A stretch of DNA of 64,000 nt from Lewinella sp. IMCC34191 (GTDB lineage Bacteria > Bacteroidota > Bacteroidia > Chitinophagales > Saprospiraceae), in contig NZ_QNQZ01000007.1 in assembly GCF_003390935.1 (NCBI RefSeq), positions 248,001 through 312,000 on the forward strand, written 5' to 3'. The number at the start of each line of letters is the position of its first letter. The first letter of the stretch is position 1. The position numbers and the translations under genes are program-made. Under the pieces are notes generated by a model. That model saw only the letters and a list, made by a program, of their open reading frames with translations. It was not told the DNA's origin and did no database searches. Below, in pieces: positions 43,822 to 53,354 of the stretch.

Positions 43822-46440
43822 ATGACCGCTTCCGAAATCCGCCGTGCATTCCTGGACTTCTTCCGTGAGAAGGAACATAAGATCGTTCCCTCCGCGCCGA
43901 TCGTGAATAAAAACGACCCGACCCTGCTGTTCACCAACGCCGGGATGAACCAGTTCAAGGACTACTTCCTCGGCGATAAGGTACCCGATAAGCGACGCGT
44001 GGCGGATACCCAGAAGTGTATGCGCGTCAGCGGGAAGCACAACGACCTGGACGACGTAGGGCGCGACGGTACCCACCACACGATGTTCGAGATGCTGGGC
44101 AACTGGAGCTTTGGCGACTATTTCAAGGAGGAAGCCATCGCCTGGAGCTGGGAACTACTGACCGAGCGACTGGGTATTGATCCGGACAGGCTCTACGCCA
44201 CCGTCTTCGAGGGCGCGCCCGACGAAGGCATTCCCCGCGACGACGAGGCCAGGAAATTCTGGGAACGCGTCCTGCCCGCCGACCGCATTCTCTACGGTAA
44301 CAAGAAGGACAACTTCTGGGAAATGGGCGAGACGGGACCCTGCGGTCCGTGTACCGAAATTCACGTTGACCTGCGCTCCGCCGCAAAAAGAAAAGAACAG
44401 CCGGGCCACCAACTCGTGAACGTGGACGGAAGCGGCGTGGTGGAAATATGGAATAACGTCTTCATCCAGTTTAACCGCAAGGCCGACGGCAGCCTGGTCA
44501 ACCTGCCCGAGCGGCACGTCGACACCGGAATGGGCTTCGAGCGCCTGTGCATGGTGCTACAGGGAAAGGAAGCGACGTACGATACGGACATTTTCACTCC
44601 CATTATTGGCGAGATCGAGCGACTCACCGGCAAAAGCTACGGCGGGAGCTACGCGACGGACGCCAAGGCGGATATGGCCATGCGAGTCATCGCAGACCAC
44701 CTCCGGGCGGTCGCCTTCACGATCGCCGACGGGCAGCTACCCGGTAGCGGGGGAGCCGGCTACGTCGTACGGCGTATTCTCCGGCGGGCGGTGCGATACG
44801 CCTACTCCTTCCTCGGGCAGCAGCAACCCATGCTGCACAAGTTGATGCCGGTGCTGGTGCGCGAAATGGGACACGCCTTCCCTGAGTTGGAGCGACAGCA
44901 GGAGCAGATCGCGCGCATCATCGAGTCCGAAGAACGATCCTTCCTCCAAACCCTGGAGAACGGCCTGCAGCGTTTCGCCGGATTGGATACCCAATCCGGT
45001 ACCATCAGCGGCGAGGATGCTTTCGAGCTCTACGACACCTTCGGTTTCCCGATCGACCTGACGCGAATTATGGCGGCGGAGCGCGGGATTAATGTGGATG
45101 AGGAGGGGTTTAACCGTGCGCTCCAGCAACAGAAGGCCCGTAGCCGTAAGGATGCGGCGAAAGAGGTGGGCGACTGGACCGTCCTGAGCGATGCACCCTC
45201 CCAGTTCATCGGCTACGACGTGCTGTCGGACGCCGGCGCCCGGGTGACGAAGTACCGGACCGTCAAGGTCAAGGATAAGGAGCAGTACCAACTGGTGCTC
45301 GACCGCACGCCCTTTTACGGGGAAAGCGGTGGACAGGCGGGCGACCGGGGCGTGATCCGGGTAGGGGAGGAGACCCTCCGGGTGGTCGATACCCAGAAAG
45401 AAAACGAACTCACGGTTCACGTCGTGGATAAGTTGCCGGCCGATCCGGAGGCGGATGTGTACTCCGAAGTGGCGGCCGACGACCGCCAAGCCATCAGTAA
45501 CCATCACACGGCGGCGCACTTGCTGCACGCGGCCCTGCACCGGGTGCTGGGTGAACATGCCGTACAGAAGGGGCAGGACGTCCAGGCCGGAAAATTCCGG
45601 TTTGACTTCAGCCACTTCGAGCAGCCGACGGACGAGCAGCTACAGGAAATCGAACGAATGGTCAACGCCCGCATCCGCGAGAATATCCCTTTGGTGGAGC
45701 GTCGCGACGTGCCCATTACCGAAGCCCGCAATAGCGGAGCCATGATGCTGTTCGGGGAAAAGTACGGAGACAAGGTGCGCATCATCACCTTTGACCCGGA
45801 CTACAGCTCGGAGCTCTGCGGCGGAACCCACGTGAAGCGGACGGGGGAACTCGGTCTGTTTAAGATTACCAGCGAAAGCGCGCTGGCGGCCGGCGTGCGC
45901 CGTATCGAGGCGGTTACCGCCTTACGGGCGGAGCAGTACGTAAGCGGTCGATTGGCCGCTTTGGAAGAAGTGCGCGACGTACTGAAAGGCGCCTCCGATC
46001 TTTCCGGCGGCGTGCGTTCGCTACAGGAAGAAAACCGCAGCCTGAAAAAGGAACTCGATAAACTGCAGGCCGAGCAGGCAGGTAACCTGAAGGGAGACCT
46101 GGAGCAGTCCTTCGAGTTGGTAGACGGTGTGAATTTCCTCGCGCAGAAGGTTGACCTGACCGATGCCGCCGCCATTAAGAACCTGGCCTTTCAATTGACG
46201 GGCGAAAACGATAATGCCTTCGTACTGCTGGCCAGTGAGAACGAGGGGAAGGCACTGTTGACCCTGGCCATCAGCAAGGGCCTCGCGGGGGAGAAGTTCA
46301 ACGCCGGCAGTATCGTACGCGAATTGGCGAAGCACATCCGCGGCGGCGGCGGCGGCCAACCCTTCTTCGCCACGGCCGGGGGCAAGGAGCCGGGGGGTAT
46401 TCCCGCGGTGCTGGAAAAAGCGAGGGAGCTGGTCGGGTAG
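43822..46440 (+). CDS. alaS: Alanyl-tRNA synthetase
   Basis: An 872-residue class II synthetase that charges and proofreads tRNA-Ala. Seen: the N-terminal aminoacylation domain (FFREKEHKIVPSAP near 13, LLFTNAGMNQFKDYF near 35, RRVADTQKCMRVSGKHNDLDDVG split near 58-82, GPCGPCTEIH near 172), the editing domain with the zinc motif HHTAAHLLH near 560 and CGGTHV near 666, and the C-terminal DHHA1 domain ending in a glycine-rich segment, GGGGGQPFFATAGGK. Full length and complete. ATG at 43822. Confidence 0.98.
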   Translation: MTASEIRRAFLDFFREKEHKIVPSAPIVNKNDPTLLFTNAGMNQFKDYFLGDKVPDKRRVADTQKCMRVSGKHNDLDDVGRDGTHHTMFEMLGNWSFGDYFKEEAIAWSWELLTERLGIDPDRLYATVFEGAPDEGIPRDDEARKFWERVLPADRILYGNKKDNFWEMGETGPCGPCTEIHVDLRSAAKRKEQPGHQLVNVDGSGVVEIWNNVFIQFNRKADGSLVNLPERHVDTGMGFERLCMVLQGKEATYDTDIFTPIIGEIERLTGKSYGGSYATDAKADMAMRVIADHLRAVAFTIADGQLPGSGGAGYVVRRILRRAVRYAYSFLGQQQPMLHKLMPVLVREMGHAFPELERQQEQIARIIESEERSFLQTLENGLQRFAGLDTQSGTISGEDAFELYDTFGFPIDLTRIMAAERGINVDEEGFNRALQQQKARSRKDAAKEVGDWTVLSDAPSQFIGYDVLSDAGARVTKYRTVKVKDKEQYQLVLDRTPFYGESGGQAGDRGVIRVGEETLRVVDTQKENELTVHVVDKLPADPEADVYSEVAADDRQAISNHHTAAHLLHAALHRVLGEHAVQKGQDVQAGKFRFDFSHFEQPTDEQLQEIERMVNARIRENIPLVERRDVPITEARNSGAMMLFGEKYGDKVRIITFDPDYSSELCGGTHVKRTGELGLFKITSESALAAGVRRIEAVTALRAEQYVSGRLAALEEVRDVLKGASDLSGGVRSLQEENRSLKKELDKLQAEQAGNLKGDLEQSFELVDGVNFLAQKVDLTDAAAIKNLAFQLTGENDNAFVLLASENEGKALLTLAISKGLAGEKFNAGSIVRELAKHIRGGGGGQPFFATAGGKEPGGIPAVLEKARELVG

Positions 46441-46476
46441 GGCGGCGCCCCTCCGCCGGCGATCAGATCGTAGCGT

Positions 46477-47205
46477 ATGTACGACGAATTCAAGGCGAAC
46501 TGCTACGCGGCCTACCGGCCGGAATTGCACGACGTGCCTTTGGAGTTACACCTTGGAGACCGGCGCTTCCGTGACGGACTGGACGTAGGCTGCGGGACCG
46601 GGCACTCGGCACGGGCACTGCGCGCGTACTGCCGCAGGGTCACGGCGATTGACTCGAGCCAAACCATGCTACGGCACGCCAACCCTACGGCGGGTATTAC
46701 GTATATGCATTGCGGTAAGAAGGGATGGCCGGTCCCCCGATCGTGCATAGACCTAATTACCCTGGGCGGGTCGTTATTCTACCTGGACAAGGAGGACGTC
46801 GTAAAGGAAATCAATAGGGTAGGGCGCGACGGTACCCGAATTTTGGTATACGACTTCATCTTCGATCCCCTGCCGTATCTGCGTGCGCTGGGGGTGGAAA
46901 AGCATGAGGTACCGCCCAACGAATACCGCGTCGACTGTCATTTGCCCACGACGGCTGCTTCCAAGCTACGACACGAGGCAAGCAAGCATACGGAAGTACT
47001 GCTTGGCATCGAACCGGTGGATTTCGCCTATCTCCTGCTCTCGGAAGATTGGTGCCGCATTGCACTGGAGCGTCGCTATGGTCCCGAGCGCACGAACGAG
47101 GCAATCGTAGGGAGCTTGCGGCAGCGGATAGCGCCAAACCGGCGATTGTTGGTCCCCTTCGATGTCACCAGTATACTGTACCGATTACGCAATCCGACTC
47201 CTTAG
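46477..47205 (+). CDS. Class I SAM-dependent methyltransferase
   Basis: A 242-residue Rossmann-fold methyltransferase. The SAM motif LDVGCGTGHSARAL lies at residues about 30-43, the acidic motif TAIDSSQTML near 52-61, and ITLGGSLFYLDKEDVVKEINR near 93-113 is split by a post-motif-II segment. The substrate cannot be assigned. It begins 36 bases after alaS on the same strand and may be read from it. Confidence 0.8.
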   Translation: MYDEFKANCYAAYRPELHDVPLELHLGDRRFRDGLDVGCGTGHSARALRAYCRRVTAIDSSQTMLRHANPTAGITYMHCGKKGWPVPRSCIDLITLGGSLFYLDKEDVVKEINRVGRDGTRILVYDFIFDPLPYLRALGVEKHEVPPNEYRVDCHLPTTAASKLRHEASKHTEVLLGIEPVDFAYLLLSEDWCRIALERRYGPERTNEAIVGSLRQRIAPNRRLLVPFDVTSILYRLRNPTP

Positions 47206-47265
47206 GAAAGGCGAAAATTCGCCAGTTCTATGTTTTGCCCTACCTTGCCGGGAAAGTAAAAGATC

Positions 47266-47562
47266 ATGACCTTTCAGGAATTCAACGACGGGGTAAAGAA
47301 AGCCGCAGCCAACGCGCCGAATCTCGGCAAAAGCATCAAGCTGCAGCTGGACGAAGGCGTTATTTTTATCGATATGACCGAGGCCGAAGCTAAGGTGACG
47401 AACGAAGACAAAGACGCGGACACTGTAGTGATCACCAGCGTTGACGTGCTCGACCAACTCCGCACGGGAAAGCTGAACCCCATGATGGCCATGATGTCGG
47501 GAAAAGTGAAGATCAAGGGCGATATGGGCCTGGCGATGAAACTTCAGAGTCTGCTGTCTTAG
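47266..47562 (+). CDS. SCP2 sterol-carrier-like lipid-binding protein
   Basis: A 98-residue protein matching the SCP2 sterol-transfer fold. The C-terminal part LRTGKLNPMMAMMSGKVKIKGDMGLAMKL is the most family-like stretch (about residues 65-93), preceded by beta strands with VIFIDMTEAEAKV. Such domains bind acyl chains or acyl-CoA in a hydrophobic tunnel. ATG at 47266 with no leader of note. Upstream of the secreted giant protein. Confidence 0.85.
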   Translation: MTFQEFNDGVKKAAANAPNLGKSIKLQLDEGVIFIDMTEAEAKVTNEDKDADTVVITSVDVLDQLRTGKLNPMMAMMSGKVKIKGDMGLAMKLQSLLS

Positions 47563-47676
47563 CGTCCGGTCAGACAATTCGGCGTGGGGCGGCATGTTCG
47601 GTCAAGCAATTTGCCGGTTTATGCGTTTCTTCCGATAACGGCATCCATTAGCCGTTACCGTACAACCCACTGGTCC

Positions 47677-50439
47677 ATGCGTCTGCGAATTTTACTAGCT
47701 TTTCTCACTTCTCTGCCTCTGGTACTTAGCGGTACCCACAACCGCGCGGGGGAGATTATCGTAGAGACCGCCGGCGATTGTGGAAACACCAACGAGCAGC
47801 TGCGCGTCTGCGCCACCATTATCACCTATACCGAAACGGCGCAGACCGAGGTTGATCGCGACAGTCTCGAACTGATTTGGGGAGACGGAACGATCGAGAT
47901 GATCTCCCGGACCCGTACCGTTTCAAACGTAGCGCCGGGTATTCAGCGCAACGAATACCGGGCTTGCCACCGGTACCCCGGATTCGGGCGGTACGTCCTT
48001 AGTTTTCAAGACGTCAACCGGGTAGCGGCCGTGCGGAACATCGGTTCGCGGTCGGTGAATATCCCGTTCAGTGTCTTCACTTCCTATTCTTTGGTGAACC
48101 CCATCGTGAACGGTTGTAACACCTCACCGCAGCTGAGTCAGGAGCCCATTGACAATGCCTGTATCGGTTCCGTTTGGACGCATAACCCGGGTGCCTTCGA
48201 CGTGGACGGCGACAGTCTGGCTTTCGAATTCACGACGCCCACCTTCGCGCCCCGCCAGGAAATACCCACTTACCGGCTCCCCAACGAAATCGACGGGGCA
48301 ACCGGAACGCTGGAAATAGACCCCCGGACCGGGCAGATCACCTGGGATGCTCCGGGCATCGTGGGGGAGTATAACCTGGCCTTCATGGTCAAATCCTTCC
48401 GCAACGGTATCCCGCTCGATACGCTGGTGCGGGATATGCAGGTTTTCGTCGACGACTGCGCTAACGATCCGCCCGTGATCGAAGTCGAGCGCGAAGAGAT
48501 CTGCGTCGTAGCCGGTGAACTCGTGGAGTTCGACGTGGTAGCCACCGCGCCCATCACCGACACCGAGCAGGAGGTAATTCTCTCCGCATCGGGCCGACCT
48601 TTCGGCCTGGTCGATAATCCGGCTACCTTCACGCCGGTTGTTGGCGATACCATGCCGGATTTCCAATCGGACCCGCTACGGAGGACATTCCGCTGGCAGA
48701 CAACGTGCAACGACATCAGCGAACAGGAATACTTCATCGTACTCCGGGCGCTGGACAACGGCCCGCCGCGACCGTCCGGTCTGGCCACGCTACGGTCGGT
48801 CAGTATAAAGGTGGTGGCACCGCCTCCCCAGGACGTTCAGGCTACGGTGGAGGATGAAACGATTGTCGTGACCTGGGAGAGCCCCTACTTCTGCGAATCC
48901 AACGAGAACCCGGATTTTCTGGGCTTCACCGTATGGCGGCGGGAGGGCAGCAACAACTTCGTACCCGATACTTGCGAGACCGGCTTGGCCGGACGGGGGT
49001 ACACCGAATTAACGGACACCGAGATCAGCGACCTGGCCGACGGCCGCTATTTCTTTGAAGACGACGACGTGCAGCGAGGCCGTACCTACTGCTACCGAGT
49101 GGTGGCCGCCATGGCCCGCCGTACACCCAGTACGGGCCTGATCTTTGAAGACATCGAGTCTATTCCCTCCCAGGAGATCTGCGTGCAACTGGAACGGGAT
49201 ATTCCCTTGCTAACCAAAGTGGACGTGATTTCCACCGACGCTACCAGCGGGGAAGTTGACGTGTGCTGGATCCTGCCAACAGCGGCTAGCCTGGATACAA
49301 TAAGCAATCCCGGACCCTACCGTTACGTACTGAGCCGGGCGGTAGGTCAGACCACCGAGCCCGGAGCCTTCGAGGAAATTACGTCCTACACGACGCAGTT
49401 CTTCGAGGAAGCCGTCGATACCTGCTACACCGACCAGAACCTGGATACCGAGGGTAACGCCTATAGCTACCGCATCGAAATCTACGTCAATAACGAAACC
49501 GAACCACTGGCCGAAGCGCAACCCGCGAGTAGTGTACGGCTCGGGGGGAGTCCCACGGATCGTGCCGTCAATCTGAATTGGACCGAAGTGGTGCCGTGGA
49601 CGAACGAGTCCTACGATATCTTCCGCCGCCTGCCGGGCGCTACGAGCTACGACAGTCTGGCAACCATCACCGGTTCCGAGTACACGGACACCGGCCTGAC
49701 GAACGGCGAAACCTACTGCTACTATATCCGTGCCCGGGGATCCTATAACGTCGAGGAGATCCCTTCTCCTCTATTGAATCGGAGCCAGGAATTTTGTCTG
49801 GTACCGACCGACGACGTGCCGCCCTGCCCGCCCGTATTAATGGTAGAAAGCGTATGCGACCGCGGAGTCGACTGTACGGTCGATGACAACCTGTTCAACA
49901 TTATCGAGTGGGATCCGAGTAGCGAGATCTGTGGAGCCGATGATGTGGCGAGCTACCGGGTATACTTCGCGTCCGACAGCTCTTCTTCTCCTGCGCTCGT
50001 CGCCGAAATAGCCAGTACAGACCTGTTACGATTCGATCACACGCCGCAGACGGGCATCGTAGGATGCTACACGATGACCGCCGTGGATGAAAACGGTAAC
50101 GAAAGCCAGCCGAGCAACGAAGTGTGCGTGACCAACTGCCCGATCTACGACTTGCCGAATGCCTTCACGCCCAACGGTGATAACGAAAACGACCTGTTCG
50201 TACCCCGAGGACTTTGCTTTATCGAGCGGGTAGAGTTCAAAATTTTTAACCGTTGGGGACAACTCGTTTTCGAAACGGAAGATCCCGCCATCCAGTGGAA
50301 CGGGGAGAACCTGTCCGGAGAAGCGTTACCGTCGGGAACCTATTATTACGTCGGAACCGTCTTCGAGCGGCGTTTGGACGGAATAACGGCGTCCGAAGAG
50401 CCGGTGAGCGGATACATCGAACTGTTTACCGACCGGTAA
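47677..50439 (+). CDS. Type IX-secreted protein with fibronectin III domains and gliding-motility (type B) C-terminal sorting domain
   Basis: A 920-residue exported protein. A signal peptide (MRLRILLAFLTSLPLVLSG) precedes an N-terminal cysteine-containing beta region. At least three fibronectin III-like domains follow (about residues 370-490, 500-610 and 610-715). The C-terminal about 90 residues carry the type B sorting signature: LPNAFTPNGDNENDLF, then KIFNRWGQLVFET, WNGENLSGEALPSGTYYY and YIELFTDR. This directs export through the type IX system and attachment to or release from the surface. The frame extends back to a GTG at 47584, but the ATG at 47677 starts the signal peptide. It overlaps the convergent BASS gene by 14 bases. 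Confidence 0.92.
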   Translation: MRLRILLAFLTSLPLVLSGTHNRAGEIIVETAGDCGNTNEQLRVCATIITYTETAQTEVDRDSLELIWGDGTIEMISRTRTVSNVAPGIQRNEYRACHRYPGFGRYVLSFQDVNRVAAVRNIGSRSVNIPFSVFTSYSLVNPIVNGCNTSPQLSQEPIDNACIGSVWTHNPGAFDVDGDSLAFEFTTPTFAPRQEIPTYRLPNEIDGATGTLEIDPRTGQITWDAPGIVGEYNLAFMVKSFRNGIPLDTLVRDMQVFVDDCANDPPVIEVEREEICVVAGELVEFDVVATAPITDTEQEVILSASGRPFGLVDNPATFTPVVGDTMPDFQSDPLRRTFRWQTTCNDISEQEYFIVLRALDNGPPRPSGLATLRSVSIKVVAPPPQDVQATVEDETIVVTWESPYFCESNENPDFLGFTVWRREGSNNFVPDTCETGLAGRGYTELTDTEISDLADGRYFFEDDDVQRGRTYCYRVVAAMARRTPSTGLIFEDIESIPSQEICVQLERDIPLLTKVDVISTDATSGEVDVCWILPTAASLDTISNPGPYRYVLSRAVGQTTEPGAFEEITSYTTQFFEEAVDTCYTDQNLDTEGNAYSYRIEIYVNNETEPLAEAQPASSVRLGGSPTDRAVNLNWTEVVPWTNESYDIFRRLPGATSYDSLATITGSEYTDTGLTNGETYCYYIRARGSYNVEEIPSPLLNRSQEFCLVPTDDVPPCPPVLMVESVCDRGVDCTVDDNLFNIIEWDPSSEICGADDVASYRVYFASDSSSSPALVAEIASTDLLRFDHTPQTGIVGCYTMTAVDENGNESQPSNEVCVTNCPIYDLPNAFTPNGDNENDLFVPRGLCFIERVEFKIFNRWGQLVFETEDPAIQWNGENLSGEALPSGTYYYVGTVFERRLDGITASEEPVSGYIELFTDR

Positions 50440-51316
50440 AGTCCTGCCACAAATGCGGCGCGCGCTCTGGCTTGAGAAGCAAACCGTAAGCCAGAGCCGT
50501 AAAGAAGGTGAACATCGCATAGACGAGCGCGGGCTTCAACGCCTGCTCATTATCCAGAAAGGAGGTAGCGATCAGGAAAGCCAGACTCGTATTCTGAATC
50601 CCGATCTCGACCCCGAGGGTGAGTTGATCGTTGCGCCCGTAACCGAAGATATCCCCGAATATTCGCCCCAGCGATAAGGCCAGTACATTGATCACTAGCG
50701 CTACCGGTAGTATGGTCGTGATCTCCGCCAGTGTAAGCGCGCTGCCCCCCTGATCAGCCGGGGCGAATAGCTTAAGGATGAAAACCAAGGCCAGAAGAAT
50801 CAGCGAGGCCCGCCTCAGCAGGGGGAGGAGACGTTCCGCCGTCCGGCCCCGAAGCCGGCGGAAGGTCATGCCGGACACCACCGGTAGCAGCACGATCAGG
50901 GAGATGCGTAGGGCAGTGGGGAAGAGGGCCAGTTGGACCGTATCCGTTGCCGGAAGAAAGTTATCCAGAGCGAGATTGACGATGAACGGAATGGTGAGCA
51001 TCGAAAGCGCCGAATTGCAAATTGTAAGACTGACGGCCAGGGCGGTATTGGCCTGGAGAAGAAAAGAGATAAAGTTGCTGGACAGTCCACCCGGGCAGGC
51101 GGCCAGCACCAAAAATCCGAGACTGAAGGAGGGAGGTAAATTCGCCATTCCCGTGATGGCGAAGGCCAGTGCCGGTAGGGCGATTAATTGTAGAGACAAG
51201 CCAATAAGTAGGATGCGAGGCGACGATAATAGGTTACGAAAGTCGAAATAGCGTAGGCTTAGACCTATAGAGAACATAATTGTTGCCAAGACAACTGTAA
51301 TTAATGTATCTACCAT
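50426..51316 (-). CDS. BASS family (bile acid:sodium symporter-like) transporter
   Basis: A 296-residue membrane protein with nine to ten predicted helices. Hallmarks of the bile acid:sodium symporter superfamily: AACPGGLSSNF near residue 71-82 and VEIGIQNTSLAFLIA near 235-249, the helix-crossing sites that bind sodium and substrate. Bacterial members move keto acids, bile acids or similar organic anions with sodium; substrate unknown. ATG at 51316. Confidence 0.9.
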   Translation of the reverse strand: MVDTLITVVLATIMFSIGLSLRYFDFRNLLSSPRILLIGLSLQLIALPALAFAITGMANLPPSFSLGFLVLAACPGGLSSNFISFLLQANTALAVSLTICNSALSMLTIPFIVNLALDNFLPATDTVQLALFPTALRISLIVLLPVVSGMTFRRLRGRTAERLLPLLRRASLILLALVFILKLFAPADQGGSALTLAEITTILPVALVINVLALSLGRIFGDIFGYGRNDQLTLGVEIGIQNTSLAFLIATSFLDNEQALKPALVYAMFTFFTALAYGLLLKPERAPHLWQDFTGR

Positions 51317-51368
51317 TTTTTCTTTCTGACCTTTTACTATTGAATATTTCCGCCTATTTTCGCGCTAG

Positions 51369-51505
51369 ACGTTTAATTACGATAATGTCCGCGGGATTGC
51401 ATCGTATGTGAAGGCGTCCGGGCGAAAGTATCCGCTCCAAAGAGAATAATAGGGTTTTAGGTGTTTATTTCCGGACCGGCTGCGCTTGCGCGACCGGTCT
51501 TTTTT
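51369..51505 (+). ncRNA. Candidate small RNA (orphan promoter and terminator)
   Basis: A strong rho-independent terminator (GACCGG 51474-51479 with CCGGTC 51494-51499, inner GCGC/GCGC stem, then six T) has no protein gene ending before it on this strand. TATTTTCG followed by C at 51355-51362 is a plausible -7 element, giving a transcript of about 135 bases. The interval has no convincing reading frame and is followed by a separate porP promoter. It does not look like 6S, tmRNA or a tRNA to me. Alternatively it is an attenuated leader of porP. Confidence 0.4.
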
Positions 51506-51550
51506 ATGCTGAAAGACTAATCCGTGATTAGGCTTCGTTACCTTGTAAAC

Positions 51551-51579
51551 TTGTGCCTTAAGGCGCGTTTGTATGTTTT
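51551..51579 (+). promoter_or_regulatory. Putative promoter of the PorP/SprF-family gene
   Basis: TTG (51551-51553), an 18-base spacer, then TATGTTTT (51572-51579), one mismatch from TAnnTTTG. The ATG at 51596 is 16 bases downstream. Confidence 0.5.
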
Positions 51580-51595
51580 TCACCCCCCTACTGAT

Positions 51596-52642
51596 ATGAA
51601 GTTAGTCCATACTTTTTTCTTAGCGGTGCTCTGTGCGTTCACCCTTCAGGCGCAGGATATCCACTTTTCTCAGTTTTACATGTCGCCCCTTAACCTGAAT
51701 CCGGCCATGACGGGGGTCATGAACTGTAACAGTCGTATCTCGCTGAACTACCGCAGCCAGTGGGCTTCGGTACTGGGTGCGAATGCGTTTCAGACCTACA
51801 GCGTCAGCTACGACCAGCGAATCGCCGTCGGCCGAAGTGACTTTTTCGGCGTTGGAGGTACTTTCTGGGGTGACCGCGCCGGTGAAGCCAGTTTCGCCAC
51901 CACCACGGGCAAACTGAGTGCCAGCTACAGCAAGAAACTTGGCGGAGCCCGCAACTACGGCAACTACCTGGTGGCCGGAGCCGAACTGGGAGCCGCCCAA
52001 CGCAGCCTCGACTTCCTGGCGCTCCGCTGGGGATCGCAGCACGATGGCGAAGGTGGCTTCGACCCCAGCCTGGGAAGCGGTGAGAACACCCTGGACCGCG
52101 ACGAATTCCTCTTCTCCGATATGGCGGCCGGTCTGCTCTGGTTTATGGTCTTTGACGAAAATAACAGCCTCTACGCCGGCGGTGCCCTGCACCACCTTAA
52201 CCGGGCCAACCAAAGCTTTGACCTGGAAGGCGAAGACCTGCTTTACACTCGCTTTACGGCCCACGCCGGCGGTGAATTCATGCTGAACCGGCGCTTCGGG
52301 CTCGTTCCCGGTGCGATCCTGATGACCCAGGGACCCAGTTTCCAGGTCAATGCCGGTACCAACCTGAAGTTCCTTTTGGATGCCGGTCGCAACGCCGCCA
52401 GCCAGTCTTTCCAGGTGGGTATCTGGACGCGTGTCAGCAATCGCCTCGATAGCAGCGTGCTGACGGACGCGGTGATCCTGAGCACTCGCTTCGATTACGA
52501 AAATTTTGCGCTTGGCTTTAGCTACGATATTAATACCAGCGATCTGCGGGTGGCTACCGATGGAAACGGTGGTTTCGAGCTGTCTTTGCAGTATAAAATA
52601 TGCGGCAATCAGCGCCGGGGCGTATATTGCCCCCAGTTTTAA
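51596..52642 (+). CDS. PorP/SprF family type IX secretion-associated outer membrane protein
   Basis: A 348-residue predicted outer-membrane beta-barrel of the PorP/SprF family, which helps type IX substrates reach the surface. Seen: a signal peptide (KLVHTFFLAVLCAFTLQAQ), the family motif QDIHFSQFYMSPLNLNPA at about residues 19-36, NYRSQW near 51, and alternating barrel strands to the C-terminus. An upstream open extension to 51524 lacks a better start; the ATG at 51596 begins the signal peptide. Bactofilin follows 36 bases later. Confidence 0.93.
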   Translation: MKLVHTFFLAVLCAFTLQAQDIHFSQFYMSPLNLNPAMTGVMNCNSRISLNYRSQWASVLGANAFQTYSVSYDQRIAVGRSDFFGVGGTFWGDRAGEASFATTTGKLSASYSKKLGGARNYGNYLVAGAELGAAQRSLDFLALRWGSQHDGEGGFDPSLGSGENTLDRDEFLFSDMAAGLLWFMVFDENNSLYAGGALHHLNRANQSFDLEGEDLLYTRFTAHAGGEFMLNRRFGLVPGAILMTQGPSFQVNAGTNLKFLLDAGRNAASQSFQVGIWTRVSNRLDSSVLTDAVILSTRFDYENFALGFSYDINTSDLRVATDGNGGFELSLQYKICGNQRRGVYCPQF

Positions 52643-52678
52643 CACTTTACTTCTCTCATAAAATATAATCCTAATATC

Positions 52679-53164
52679 ATGTTTGGAAACGGGAAAGAAA
52701 CACCCAAGAAGTCCCCGGGGGCCATGCCTTCCGCCCCCTCCGGTGGCGTCAACACCATCGACGAGCACACCTCCATCAAGGGCAACATCCAGGCCGGTGG
52801 AGACATCCGCATCGACGGTAAACTGGACGGCGACCTCGTCTGCAAAGCCAAGCTGATCATCGGCGAACGCGGTTCGATCACCGGCGACGTCGATTGCCAG
52901 AATGCCATGATCGAAGGAACCTTCTCCGGTACGATCATCGTACGCGACTTGCTTACCCTCAAAGACACCGCCCGCGTAAAGGGCAATGTCCGCGCCAGCA
53001 AAATGGCCGTAGGGTCCGGCTGTCTCATCGACGGTCAGTGTACCGTAACGGGCGATAAGGATCCCGCCGCCGGTTACACCAAATCTTCCAACAACGGTAG
53101 CTCCAACGGTATGAAGGAGCAACACGAAAAGCATAAGTCTAACGGTGCCGCCGTCAAAGCCTAA
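52679..53164 (+). CDS. Bactofilin (polymer-forming cytoskeletal protein)
   Basis: A 161-residue bactofilin. A central right-handed beta-helix (about residues 24-125) shows the regular repeat of GNIQAGGDIRIDGKLDGDL and GSITGDVDCQNAMIEGTFSG type, flanked by disordered N- and C-terminal tails (the last 30 residues are Ser/Asn/Lys-rich). Bactofilins form nucleotide-free filaments used in shape, wall and secretion placement. ATG at 52679; the C-terminal codons overlap the AtpZ-like gene by 20 bases. Confidence 0.94.
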   Translation: MFGNGKETPKKSPGAMPSAPSGGVNTIDEHTSIKGNIQAGGDIRIDGKLDGDLVCKAKLIIGERGSITGDVDCQNAMIEGTFSGTIIVRDLLTLKDTARVKGNVRASKMAVGSGCLIDGQCTVTGDKDPAAGYTKSSNNGSSNGMKEQHEKHKSNGAAVKA

Positions 53165-53354
53165 GGGCGATGACGCACGAGCCTGGACCAAATACATGGG
53201 CCTGGGCGCGCAGTTGATCGGTACGATCATGGTCTGCGTATTCCTGGGACACTACCTTGACGGTCAGTTTGGTACCAACCCCTGGATCACCGTGGTCCTT
53301 AGTCTGGTCGGCGTAGTCGGTGGACTCTGGGTGAGTATCAAAGATCTACTCTGA
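53145..53354 (+). CDS. AtpZ/AtpI family protein
   Basis: A 69-residue membrane protein with two helices (about residues 17-36 and 46-65) and the family pattern GAQLIGTIMVCVFLGHYLDGQFGT followed by VLSLVGVVGGLW, as in AtpZ/AtpI, which are linked to F1Fo-ATP synthase assembly or magnesium uptake. The only start giving the first helix a cytoplasmic lead is GTG at 53145, inside the end of bactofilin. No atp structural gene follows; the next gene is convergent and overlaps its end by 17 bases. Confidence 0.78.
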   Translation: MPPSKPKGDDARAWTKYMGLGAQLIGTIMVCVFLGHYLDGQFGTNPWITVVLSLVGVVGGLWVSIKDLL

